Positions 1-5,452 of a DNA stretch of 5,452 nt are shown piece after piece. The notes beneath the pieces are model-generated. The model was not told where the DNA came from. It did not search any database and saw only the letters and a list, made by a program, of their open reading frames with translations. The stretch comes from Acidobacteriota bacterium (GTDB lineage Bacteria; Acidobacteriota; Polarisedimenticolia; Polarisedimenticolales; Polarisedimenticolaceae). The stretch spans positions 1,710 through 7,161 of the forward strand of contig WVWW01000059.1 of assembly GCA_011773795.1 (NCBI GenBank), written 5' to 3'. The position numbers and the translations under genes are program-made. How positions within the stretch are numbered: the stretch's first letter is position 1; every line of letters begins with the position of its first letter.

Positions 1-899
1 TCCCGCTGACGGCGGACCGCGTGACGGGCATCGTCTCGCGCGGCGGCTCGATCATGGCCAAGTGGTGCCTGGCGCACCACGAGGAGAGCTTCCTGTACAC
101 GCACTTCGGCGAGATCTGCGAGATCATGGCCGCCTACGACGTCAGCTTCTCGCTCGGCGACGGGCTGCGGCCCGGCTCGATCGCCGACGCCAACGACCGG
201 GCGCAGTTCGCCGAGCTCGAGACGCTCGGCGAGCTGACGAAGATCGCCTGGGAGCACGACTGCCAGGTGATGATCGAGGGGCCGGGCCACGTCCCGATGC
301 ACCTGATCAAGGAGAACATGGACCGGCAGCTCGAGGTCTGCCACGAGGCGCCGTTCTACACGCTGGGGCCGCTGACGACCGACGTCGCGCCGGGCTACGA
401 CCACATCACCTCGGCGATCGGCGCGGCGATGATCGGCTGGTTCGGCACCGCGATGCTCTGCTACGTCACGCCCAAGGAGCACCTCGGCCTGCCCGACAAG
501 GAGGACGTCAAGCAGGGGCTGATCGCCTACAAGATCGCCGCGCACGCCGCGGACCTGGCCAAGGGCCACCCGCGCGCGCAGGAGTGGGACGACGCGCTCT
601 CCAAGGCGCGTTTCGAGTTTCGCTGGGAGGACCAGTTCAACCTGTCGCTCGACCCGGTCACCGCGCGCGAATACCACGACGCGACATTGCCCGCGGACGG
701 CGCGAAGGTCGCACACTTCTGTTCGATGTGCGGGCCGAAATTCTGCTCGATGGAGATCACCCAGCAGATTCGACGTTACGCCAAGGAGAAGGGACTCGAG
801 GCCGTCGCCGCGGTCGAGGAGGGCCTGGCTGCCAAGTCCACCGAGTTCCGCGACAAGGGCGCCAAGCTCTACGTCGAACCAGGGCCCGGAACCACCTGA
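1..899 (+). CDS. thiC: Phosphomethylpyrimidine synthase ThiC, C-terminal half (5' end outside window)
   Basis: ThiC is a cytosolic radical-SAM enzyme that rearranges 5-aminoimidazole ribotide into hydroxymethylpyrimidine phosphate, the pyrimidine half of thiamine. The reading frame is open from base 3 to the TGA at 897-899, giving 298 residues, about half the usual 590-630, so the N-terminus lies to the left. The sequence is strongly family-like: RGGSIMAKWCLAHH, SFSLGDGLRPGSIADAND, EGPGHVPMH, GPLTTDVAPGYDH and KARFEFRWEDQFN all match. The C-terminal CX2CX4C motif (Cys codons at 720, 729 and 744, in HFCSMCGPKFC) binds the 4Fe-4S cluster. The His of GPGHVP (codon 288) and the His of PKEHLG (codon 480) are 64 residues apart, the spacing I recall for the two metal-binding histidines of characterised ThiC. 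No key residue is missing. Any upstream TPP riboswitch would be outside the window. Confidence 0.97.
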   Translation, partial: PLTADRVTGIVSRGGSIMAKWCLAHHEESFLYTHFGEICEIMAAYDVSFSLGDGLRPGSIADANDRAQFAELETLGELTKIAWEHDCQVMIEGPGHVPMHLIKENMDRQLEVCHEAPFYTLGPLTTDVAPGYDHITSAIGAAMIGWFGTAMLCYVTPKEHLGLPDKEDVKQGLIAYKIAAHAADLAKGHPRAQEWDDALSKARFEFRWEDQFNLSLDPVTAREYHDATLPADGAKVAHFCSMCGPKFCSMEITQQIRRYAKEKGLEAVAAVEEGLAAKSTEFRDKGAKLYVEPGPGTT

Positions 900-926
900 A
901 AACGGCCTGACTGGCCAATCCGATCC

Positions 927-949
927 CCGGCACCCATGTTTGGGTCCGG
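927..949 (+). promoter_or_regulatory. Stem-loop abutting the ribosome-binding site of the RCK/USP gene
   Basis: CCGG (927-930) pairs with CCGG (946-949), and ACCCA (932-936) pairs with TGGGT (941-945), with C931 bulged and a TGTT loop. That gives nine base pairs. The 3' arm shares G948 and G949 with the Shine-Dalgarno GGAGG at 948-952, so the folded form would partly hide the ribosome-binding site. No T-run follows, so it is not a classic intrinsic terminator for thiC. The pairing is seen directly; a regulatory role is inference. Confidence 0.45.
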
Positions 950-952
950 AGG
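948..952 (+). promoter_or_regulatory. Shine-Dalgarno GGAGG for the RCK/USP gene
   Basis: A GGAGG sits six bases before the ATG at 959 and fixes that start. It is the only strong Shine-Dalgarno sequence in front of any gene in this window: the antiporter, phosphatase and fpg starts lack one. Confidence 0.75.
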
Positions 953-958
953 ACGAGG

Positions 959-2398
959 ATGCGGGCCATTCTGGTCGGAGCCGGCGCTCTCGGCTGCGAG
1001 CTACTAAAGAGGATAGGTGAGCGCTGGGTCGTCACGGTGGTCGACCGCGATCCGGTTTGCCTCGAGGCCGCCCGGGCCGTGCGCTCCGTTCCCGTGGTCG
1101 AGGGCGACGGGTCGAGCCGCATCGTTCTCAAACGTGCGGGGCTCGAGCGCGCTGCCGCGATGATCGCCGCGACCAACGACGACGACACCAACGTCGAGGT
1201 GATCCGGCTCGCGGTGGAGTCCGGTGTTCATCGCATCATCTCCAGAGTCAACGACCCGTCGCGCGCGCCGGAGATGCGCTCACGGGGAGCCCACGTCGTC
1301 TCGCCGATGAGTCTGGCCGCGCGCCAGCTCGAGCTCAGCCTCGAGAATCGCCGAGTCTCTTCCGTCGCGTTCGCCGATGGTCGAGCCGAGGCGATGGAAT
1401 TCCGGATCACCGAGGATTCCCCCGTTCGCGGCCGGTTGCTGAAGACGTTCGGCTCCTGCCCCTGGACGGTCGGCGCGATCCTGCGTCGTCACGAACTGAT
1501 CATCCCGCACGGCGAAACGGCGTTCGAGGCCGGGGACTACGTGACGGTGATGGGCCCCAGCGCGGATTTCGCCGAGATGGTACGCACCTTCACCTCTGGC
1601 GAAGGGCGTTTCCCACTGGACTTCGGCAAGCGCGTCGTGTTGTCCGTGGAGGGGGAGTCGGATCTGGACATGACGTTCGGGGAGGCGGTTCACCTGGTCC
1701 GCGGCAGCCGCGCTTCGTCGCTCCTGCTGGTTCACCCGGATACGGCCACGATCCGCGACGAGTCCAAGGCAGCGGGTGTTCGGCAGACGTTGCAGCTCGC
1801 GCCCGAGCTGGCCGAGGGCGTTGCGGTGCGTACGCGCCCCGTCGGGGGGAAGCCGGTTCACGCGCTCGGTGAGCTCCACGGCGAGGAAAGCGTCGGCGTC
1901 ATCGTGGTCAAGGGCAACCGCAAGGGACTGTCCGGGATGTGGCGCGCGCACCGCGCCCCGGCGCTCGTCAGCTGGTCGGGGCGGCCCGTTCTCGTCTCGC
2001 GTGGCAGCGCGCCGTATCGAAGGATCGTTGTCCCCGCGCGTCGCACCGCCTCCGGTCGCGCGGCCATTCGTGCCGCGATCGACCTGGCACGATTCAACAA
2101 GGCCGATCTGATTGGCGTCTCGGTTGTGGACCCGATCTTCCTGGCGGGACCCGACGCGGAGCAGAACGCGGAACGGGCGATGGCCTGGCTCGAGGAGGAA
2201 GCCGCGGTGCACGGCGTGCGCGTCGATCCGATGATCGAGCGCGGCAACCCCGTGCGGCTGCTGCGCAAGATCGCCAACTCCGCCGATCTGATGGTGCTCG
2301 GAATCGGGTCCAGGTTGAGGTCCCTGGCCCTGCGTCGCGGCGTGGGCTCGATGGTCGCCCGCGGCACCTCCAAGTCCGTCCTGCTCGTTCCCGCCTGA
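959..2398 (+). CDS. TrkA/RCK-domain regulator with two C-terminal universal-stress-protein-like domains
   Basis: This 479-residue soluble protein is a probable ligand-sensing gate for the antiporter encoded 7 bases downstream. Residues 1-125 form an RCK_N Rossmann domain: nucleotide loop GAGALG (G7, G9, G12), an acidic residue ending strand 2 (D29 in VVDRD), GD at 49-50, and ATNDDDTN at 71-78. Residues 133-215 look like RCK_C (TrkA_C): ITEDSPVRGRLL, then RRHELIIPHGETAFEAGDYVTVMG. Residues 224-346 resemble a degenerate USP domain. Residues 353-479 form a clearer USP domain ending in VLLVPA; its nucleotide motif G-x2-G-x9-G-S is kept in spacing (G450, G463, S464) but the second Gly is Leu453. 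RCK_N domains bind NAD(H) or nucleotides, and RCK_C and USP domains bind c-di-AMP or ATP in some proteins; which ligand acts here is unknown. No membrane segment is seen. The start follows GGAGG. The RCK assignment is firm and the first USP domain tentative. Confidence 0.88.
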   Translation: MRAILVGAGALGCELLKRIGERWVVTVVDRDPVCLEAARAVRSVPVVEGDGSSRIVLKRAGLERAAAMIAATNDDDTNVEVIRLAVESGVHRIISRVNDPSRAPEMRSRGAHVVSPMSLAARQLELSLENRRVSSVAFADGRAEAMEFRITEDSPVRGRLLKTFGSCPWTVGAILRRHELIIPHGETAFEAGDYVTVMGPSADFAEMVRTFTSGEGRFPLDFGKRVVLSVEGESDLDMTFGEAVHLVRGSRASSLLLVHPDTATIRDESKAAGVRQTLQLAPELAEGVAVRTRPVGGKPVHALGELHGEESVGVIVVKGNRKGLSGMWRAHRAPALVSWSGRPVLVSRGSAPYRRIVVPARRTASGRAAIRAAIDLARFNKADLIGVSVVDPIFLAGPDAEQNAERAMAWLEEEAAVHGVRVDPMIERGNPVRLLRKIANSADLMVLGIGSRLRSLALRRGVGSMVARGTSKSVLLVPA

Positions 2399-2405
2399 TC
2401 GCCCC

Positions 2406-3587
2406 ATGAACCACGCCGTCTCCATCCTCGTGCTGGCCGTCGCGGCGTTCGTCCTGCCGTTGGTGGCCTCACGGCTCAGGCTGCCCGCCGTCGTGCTGGA
2501 GATCCTGTTCGGGATCCTCGCCGGACCGGCCCTGCTCGGCCTGCTGCACGAATCGGAGACGATGTCTTCCATGGCCGAGCTGGGCTTCCTGCTGTTGATG
2601 TTCCTGTCCGGCTTCGAGATCGACTTCCGCAAGCTCGAGCGCGGCGGCTCGGGCCAGATCCTCGTCGGCATGGCGATCTTCCTGCTGACGCTGGTGTTCG
2701 CCTGGAAGGCCGGCACCATGCTCGGTCACGGCCCGTTCGTAACCTTGGTCCTCGCCACGACATCCGTCGGGCTCGTCGTCCCGACACTGCGCAACACGCA
2801 ACGGTCGTCGACGCCGCTCGGGCAGGCAATCCTGATCGCCGCGCTGTTGACCGATTTCCTGACCCTGATCGCGGCCACGCTGTTCGCGATGGTGCGCGAG
2901 AACGGGGTGGGCTGGAATCTGCTCGGCTTCCCGCTGCTGTTCGGCGCAATTGTACTCGTGCTGCTGGTGCTCAAACGTCTCGCCTGGTGGTTCCCGGACA
3001 AGTTCGAGCGGCTGTTCGAGCCCGAGGACCCGGAAGAGATGGGCATCCGGACCTGTTTGTTCCTGATGTTCATCTTCGTCGGCCTCTCCTGGGCGCTCCG
3101 TGTCGAGGCGATCCTCGGCGCGTTCATGGCGGGCACCGCGTTCGCTTTCGTGTTCCGTCACCGTGGGCAACTCGAGCAGAAGCTCAAGGGCTTCTCGTAC
3201 GGGTTCCTGATCCCGATCTTCTTCATCAACGTCGGTGTGCACTTCGACGTCGCCGCGTTGACCCGCCCCGGTGTCCTGACCGGAGCGCTGCTGCTGATCG
3301 CCGTCGCCACCCTGGTGAAGATCGGTGCCTCTTCCGTCCTGCTGCTCGTCGGCTTCAACGCCCGCCAGGTGCTCTCGGCGGGGGTGCTGCTTTCGGCACG
3401 GTTGAGCCTGGTCATCGCCGTTGCGGAGATGGGCGTCCGGTTGGACCTTCTCAGCCGCGAGCTCGAAGCCCAGGTCGTGATGCTGGCCATCGTCACGTCG
3501 GTGCTGGCGCCGACGATCTTCCGCGCCCTGGCCCCGCCGCTTCACGCCAGCCAACCCGTTCCCCGTCCGGCAACCGCAGCGCACTGA
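2406..3587 (+). CDS. CPA2-family cation/proton antiporter (Kef/NapA-like membrane domain)
   Basis: This 393-residue polytopic membrane protein probably exchanges K+ or Na+ for H+. About 12-13 hydrophobic segments cover residues 4-378, with one hydrophilic loop at 197-212 (WFPDKFERLFEPEDPEEMG). Family landmarks are LVLATTSVGLVVPTL (114-128), LLTDFLTLI (147-155), LGAFMAG (237-243), FLIPIFFINVGVHFD (267-281) and K305 in LVKIGASS. D150 is the expected ion-binding aspartate; the residue before it is Thr149 rather than the Asp or Asn commonly seen, and K305 is placed like the conserved lysine of NapA-type antiporters. Unlike KefB/KefC, no RCK domain is fused at the C-terminus; the separate RCK protein encoded just upstream likely fills that role. 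No Shine-Dalgarno precedes the ATG, so translation is probably coupled to the upstream gene. The last 13 or so residues (SQPVPRPATAAH) look like a non-family tail. Ion specificity cannot be read from sequence. Confidence 0.9.
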   Translation: MNHAVSILVLAVAAFVLPLVASRLRLPAVVLEILFGILAGPALLGLLHESETMSSMAELGFLLLMFLSGFEIDFRKLERGGSGQILVGMAIFLLTLVFAWKAGTMLGHGPFVTLVLATTSVGLVVPTLRNTQRSSTPLGQAILIAALLTDFLTLIAATLFAMVRENGVGWNLLGFPLLFGAIVLVLLVLKRLAWWFPDKFERLFEPEDPEEMGIRTCLFLMFIFVGLSWALRVEAILGAFMAGTAFAFVFRHRGQLEQKLKGFSYGFLIPIFFINVGVHFDVAALTRPGVLTGALLLIAVATLVKIGASSVLLLVGFNARQVLSAGVLLSARLSLVIAVAEMGVRLDLLSRELEAQVVMLAIVTSVLAPTIFRALAPPLHASQPVPRPATAAH

Positions 3588-3690
3588 CCGCACCGACCCC
3601 GCCGCGCGGCCCGAACAGCTTCTCGAAATCCGCCCAGGGTTCCTGCGTCAGCGAGCGCAAGCGACAGTCGCGAAGATTGAAATCCCTCAC
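3547..3690 (-). pseudogene. Remnant of a GNAT-family N-acetyltransferase gene
   Basis: The frame opens with GTG at 3690, which overlaps the TGA of the phosphatase gene (GTGA), and stays open to 3493, giving 65 residues. Residues 11-31 (LRSLTQEPWADFEKLFGPRG plus G) resemble the N-terminus of a GNAT subgroup I know as L-T-x-x-x-W-x-D-x-E-x-LFG-x-RG followed by a Cys-rich GGCWCMxWR segment. That Cys-rich segment is absent: the frame goes straight to VGAVSALRLP and then DGERVGW (3567-3547), which resembles the G-E-P-V-G-W strand found later in the same family. The acetyl-CoA-binding core is missing. I infer a gene with a large internal deletion and lost 3' half. Residues 1-34 lie in the gap after the antiporter stop, the rest antisense to its last codons. 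A short expressed peptide is possible but less likely. The family call rests on recalled motifs. Confidence 0.55.
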
Positions 3691-4370
3691 CGACCCGTTC
3701 CGTCGAGCAGGTGCGGGAGAACATCGCGAAAATCCTCGGAGCGCACGATCGCGTCGGCTTCCTTCTCCAGATCTTCACAACGCGGGTTGAACGCGACGGT
3801 GAACCCGGCGGTGCGCGCGATCCACAGATCGTTGGAGCTGTCGCCGACGAAGGCACAGCGTTTCAACGGAATTCCCTCGCGCAACGCCACGCCGCGCAGC
3901 GCCTCGGCCTTGCCGGTCATGTCGAACGGCGTCGCCCGCCAGTGGCTGATCCGCCCCTCGTCGTCGAAGCCGATGTGGTTGGCGTAGACCTCGTCGAACG
4001 GATGGTCGGGGAACAGCGTCTCGAGCATCAGATCCAGCGTGCCCGAGATGACGACCAGCCGGTAGCCGGCGTCGCGTAGCGCGTGGGTCGCTTCCCGCAC
4101 GCCCTCGATCAGCCGCAACGGTTTCAGCGCCGCGATGAGGTCGTCACGTCGGGCGCCCGCCTTGCGCCAGCCCTCGACGTCCAGGGCAACCCAGTCCGCG
4201 TAGGAGAGCCGGCCGGCCTTGTACTCCGCGTAGCGCTCCTTGTTCCATTCGGCCGTCCCGGTGAACTGCAGGTTCAGCACCTCCCAGACGGTCATCCCGT
4301 CCGGGCCCCAGACGAGCGTTCCGTCGACATCGAAGGTAATGAGATCGAAGGGTCGCGCCTTTATCGCCAT
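3687..4370 (-). CDS. HAD-superfamily phosphatase, phosphoserine phosphatase-like (subfamily IB)
   Basis: This 227-residue cytosolic protein carries the four HAD motifs: FDVDGTLV with nucleophile D14 and acid/base D16; ISGT at 108-111 with S109; K154 in MTGKAEAL; and GDSSND at 176-181 with D177 and D181 for Mg2+. It should hydrolyse a phosphomonoester through an aspartyl-phosphate. The helical cap lies between motifs I and II (about residues 22-85), which is the C1 arrangement of HAD-IB enzymes such as SerB, but there is no ACT domain and SerB substrate residues cannot be confirmed, so the substrate is open. The ATG at 4370 is chosen because FDVDGT then falls at residue 13, as usual. An open extension further upstream would run through fpg and has no family-like sequence. 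There is no Shine-Dalgarno. The stop overlaps the GTG of the GNAT remnant, suggesting they were once a translationally coupled pair. Confidence 0.9.
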   Translation of the reverse strand: MAIKARPFDLITFDVDGTLVWGPDGMTVWEVLNLQFTGTAEWNKERYAEYKAGRLSYADWVALDVEGWRKAGARRDDLIAALKPLRLIEGVREATHALRDAGYRLVVISGTLDLMLETLFPDHPFDEVYANHIGFDDEGRISHWRATPFDMTGKAEALRGVALREGIPLKRCAFVGDSSNDLWIARTAGFTVAFNPRCEDLEKEADAIVRSEDFRDVLPHLLDGTGR

Positions 4371-4378
4371 GACGCGAC

Positions 4379-4400
4379 ATCTTAGCGCCTTCGCTAGAAT
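4379..4400. promoter_or_regulatory. Candidate symmetric divergent promoter between the phosphatase and fpg genes
   Basis: Only 36 bases separate the two start codons. TAGAAT (4395-4400, plus strand) and TAAGAT (4384-4379, minus strand) are -10-like hexamers, and their centre of symmetry is 4389.5 in both inner and outer edges. An inverted repeat TAGCG (4383-4387) / CGCTA (4392-4396) shares the same centre. Transcription 7 bases after each hexamer would start at about 4407, the A of the fpg ATG, and at about 4372, two bases before the phosphatase ATG. No good -35 box is seen on either side. The hexamers are in the sequence; promoter activity is inference. Confidence 0.4.
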
Positions 4401-4406
4401 GCCCCC

Positions 4407-5222
4407 ATGCCCGAGCTTCCCGAGGTCGAGACCGTTGCCCGACAGCTCGCCCCACACCTGAAGGGGCGCACCGTGCGTTCGCTGCGGATCCTCGATCCGT
4501 TGCTGCGAGCGCAACCCACACCGCGGCTGCGGGGGCGGAAGATCGTCGACGTCCGTCGTTCGGGGAAGCAAGTTCTGTTCGAGTTCGCTCCGGCGTCTCG
4601 AACGGGCCACCCGTTGTGGTTGACCGTGCATCTGAGGATGACCGGGCGGCTGATCTGGGCCTCGAACCCCGTAGCAGAGGCGAAGGAAGATCGCGTCCGC
4701 GCGCGCTTCGGGCTGGATCACGGCGCGTTGCTCTTCGCCGACACGCGACGTTTCGGCACCTTTCGGTGGTTCGCCGACGAACGCGAAACACGGCCCGAGG
4801 GTGTCGACCCGCTGTCCGAGGCGATGACCGTCGAGCGACTGAGCGAAATGGCCTCGAGAGCACGGCAGAACATGAAAGCGTTCCTGCTGCGCCAGGACCG
4901 GATCGTCGGCCTGGGCAACATCTACGCCTCGGAGATCCTTTACGACGCACGCATCTCGCCCCGCCGCCGCGCGACGGCGTTACGTCCGACGGAGATCAAG
5001 CGGTTACACGGCTCGACGCGGAAGATCCTGCGGCGCGCGATCGAGAACTGCGGCACGACGTTCTCGGATTTCCAGGACGCCCACGGTCTGACCGGTTCCT
5101 ACCAACAATACCTAGGCGTCTACGACCGCGAGCACGAAACGTGCGACCGCTGCGGCGGCACGATTCGCCGCATCGTCCAGCAGCAGCGCAGCACGTACTA
5201 CTGCGGCGGGTGTCAGCGCTAG
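4407..5222 (+). CDS. mutM: Formamidopyrimidine-DNA glycosylase (Fpg/MutM)
   Basis: This bifunctional base-excision-repair enzyme removes 8-oxoguanine and formamidopyrimidines from DNA and then nicks the abasic site by beta/delta-elimination. It is 271 residues, the normal family length, and complete. The N-terminus is the diagnostic MPELPEVETV: after Met removal Pro2 is the Schiff-base nucleophile and Glu3 the catalytic acid. K54 in SGKQVLFEF is the beta-hairpin lysine. M78 (LRMTG), with R114 and F116 (DTRRFG), are the residues that fill the gap left by the flipped base. N171 in GLGNIYASE is the helix-two-turns-helix Asn. The C-terminal zinc finger is C-x2-C-x16-C-x2-C (C246, C249, C266, C269) with R261 before YYC. 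The SDFQDAHGLTGSYQQ loop favours Fpg over Nei. The start is fixed by the essential Pro2. There is no Shine-Dalgarno; a leaderless mRNA is possible. It is divergent from the phosphatase gene and convergent with the aminotransferase gene. Confidence 0.97.
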   Translation: MPELPEVETVARQLAPHLKGRTVRSLRILDPLLRAQPTPRLRGRKIVDVRRSGKQVLFEFAPASRTGHPLWLTVHLRMTGRLIWASNPVAEAKEDRVRARFGLDHGALLFADTRRFGTFRWFADERETRPEGVDPLSEAMTVERLSEMASRARQNMKAFLLRQDRIVGLGNIYASEILYDARISPRRRATALRPTEIKRLHGSTRKILRRAIENCGTTFSDFQDAHGLTGSYQQYLGVYDREHETCDRCGGTIRRIVQQQRSTYYCGGCQR

Positions 5223-5237
5223 GGGAGTGCGCTAGCG
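5217..5237. other. Inverted repeat spanning both convergent stop codons
   Basis: CGCTAG (5217-5222) and CTAGCG (5232-5237) form a perfect six-pair inverted repeat around a nine-base loop, GGGAGTGCG. Each arm is the last Arg codon plus the TAG stop of one gene. The symmetry arises because both genes end CGC TAG. There is no T-run on either strand, so a terminator role is weak. Confidence 0.35.
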
Positions 5238-5452
5238 GCCGAGCATGCGGGCAAGCACGTCGACGCCGGCCGTCACGATGTCGGGTTCGGCGCAGGTGAA
5301 ACAGATCCGGACGTGCGCCGGGTAGTCGCCGAAGCTCGGACCCGGTGCGAGGAACAACCCCTCGTCCGCGCAATCCTCGAGGAAACCGATCAGGCCGCGC
5401 TCGTCGAGACGCTCGCTCGCGTCGACGAACAGGAACGTGCTGCCCTCAGGCG
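5232..5452 (-). CDS. Fold-type I PLP-dependent aminotransferase (class I/II), C-terminal fragment
   Basis: The minus-strand frame is open from the right window edge to a TAG at 5234-5232, giving 72 residues plus a split codon. It reads PEGSTFLFVDASERLDE, then LIGFLEDCADEGLFLAPGPS, FGDYPAHVRICFTCAEPDI and a helical end VDVLARMLGR. This is the small C-terminal domain of class I/II aminotransferases: a P-x-G-x-F strand, the PG-x-x-FG loop and VRI-x-F-T, in which the Arg normally binds the substrate alpha-carboxylate. The PLP-binding lysine lies outside the window, so the substrate cannot be assigned; aspartate-, alanine- or aromatic-type enzymes are all possible. The gene ends only 9 bases from the fpg stop, tail to tail. 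Confidence 0.85.
   Translation of the reverse strand, partial: PEGSTFLFVDASERLDERGLIGFLEDCADEGLFLAPGPSFGDYPAHVRICFTCAEPDIVTAGVDVLARMLGR

Noticed and set aside
62..910. Second open plus-strand frame within thiC
   Set aside because: It is Arg/Ala-rich and unrelated to known proteins; the overlapping frame is unmistakably ThiC.
904..916. GGCC-TGACT-GGCC stem after the thiC stop as a transcription terminator
   Set aside because: Only four base pairs and no T-run follow; it is too weak to call.
1280..2719. Long open minus-strand frame antisense to the RCK/USP gene, running into the antiporter gene
   Set aside because: Its product is low-complexity and Arg/Pro-rich with no family motifs, while the plus strand encodes clear RCK, USP and antiporter domains. 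Long antisense frames are expected in DNA this GC-rich.
2469..3593. Long open minus-strand frame antisense to the antiporter gene
   Set aside because: The translation is rich in Gln, Glu, Asp and His, the mirror of a hydrophobic membrane protein on the other strand. It has no recognisable domain.
4371..4721. N-terminal extension of the phosphatase frame back to an ATG at 4721
   Set aside because: The extra 117 residues would be antisense to fpg, have no HAD features and would place the nucleophile motif far from its usual position near residue 13.
4392..5237. Recurrent CGCTAG/CTAGCG at 4392, 5217 and 5232 as a dispersed repeat family
   Set aside because: Three copies of a six-base word, two of them explained by Arg-stop codons, do not make a repeat family.

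Overview
The window is one contiguous, very GC-rich stretch with no rRNA, tRNA, CRISPR array or insertion sequence visible. The protein families are bacterial. The thick coding density, the GC-ending codons and the plain housekeeping content fit a high-GC Gram-negative or candidate-phylum bacterium, but I cannot name the phylum from this sequence.

Layout on the plus strand, left to right: the C-terminal half of the thiamine-synthesis enzyme ThiC (3-899, cut by the window edge), then after 59 bases a two-gene cation-transport module. The first module gene (959-2398) encodes a soluble regulator built as RCK_N, RCK_C and two universal-stress-protein-like domains. The second (2406-3587), 7 bases later, encodes a CPA2-type cation/proton antiporter. 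Together they look like a ligand-gated K+ or Na+/H+ antiporter whose gate is supplied as a separate protein.

On the minus strand a HAD-family phosphatase (4370-3687) faces the antiporter gene. Its stop overlaps (GTGA) the start of a broken GNAT acetyltransferase remnant (from 3690 down to about 3547), whose 3' part lies antisense to the last codons of the antiporter gene. This eroded gene between two intact convergent genes is the most unusual point of the window.

The phosphatase gene is divergent from the DNA-repair glycosylase gene fpg/mutM (4407-5222). The 36 bases between the two start codons hold two -10-like hexamers placed exactly symmetrically, each so close to its start codon that both mRNAs could be leaderless. 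The window ends with the C-terminus of a fold-type I aminotransferase on the minus strand (5452-5232), whose stop is 9 bases from the fpg stop.

The genes do not form one pathway. The coherent unit is the regulator/antiporter pair; the rest is a housekeeping neighbourhood of cofactor synthesis, DNA repair and amino-acid metabolism. I found no clearly new defence or mobile system.
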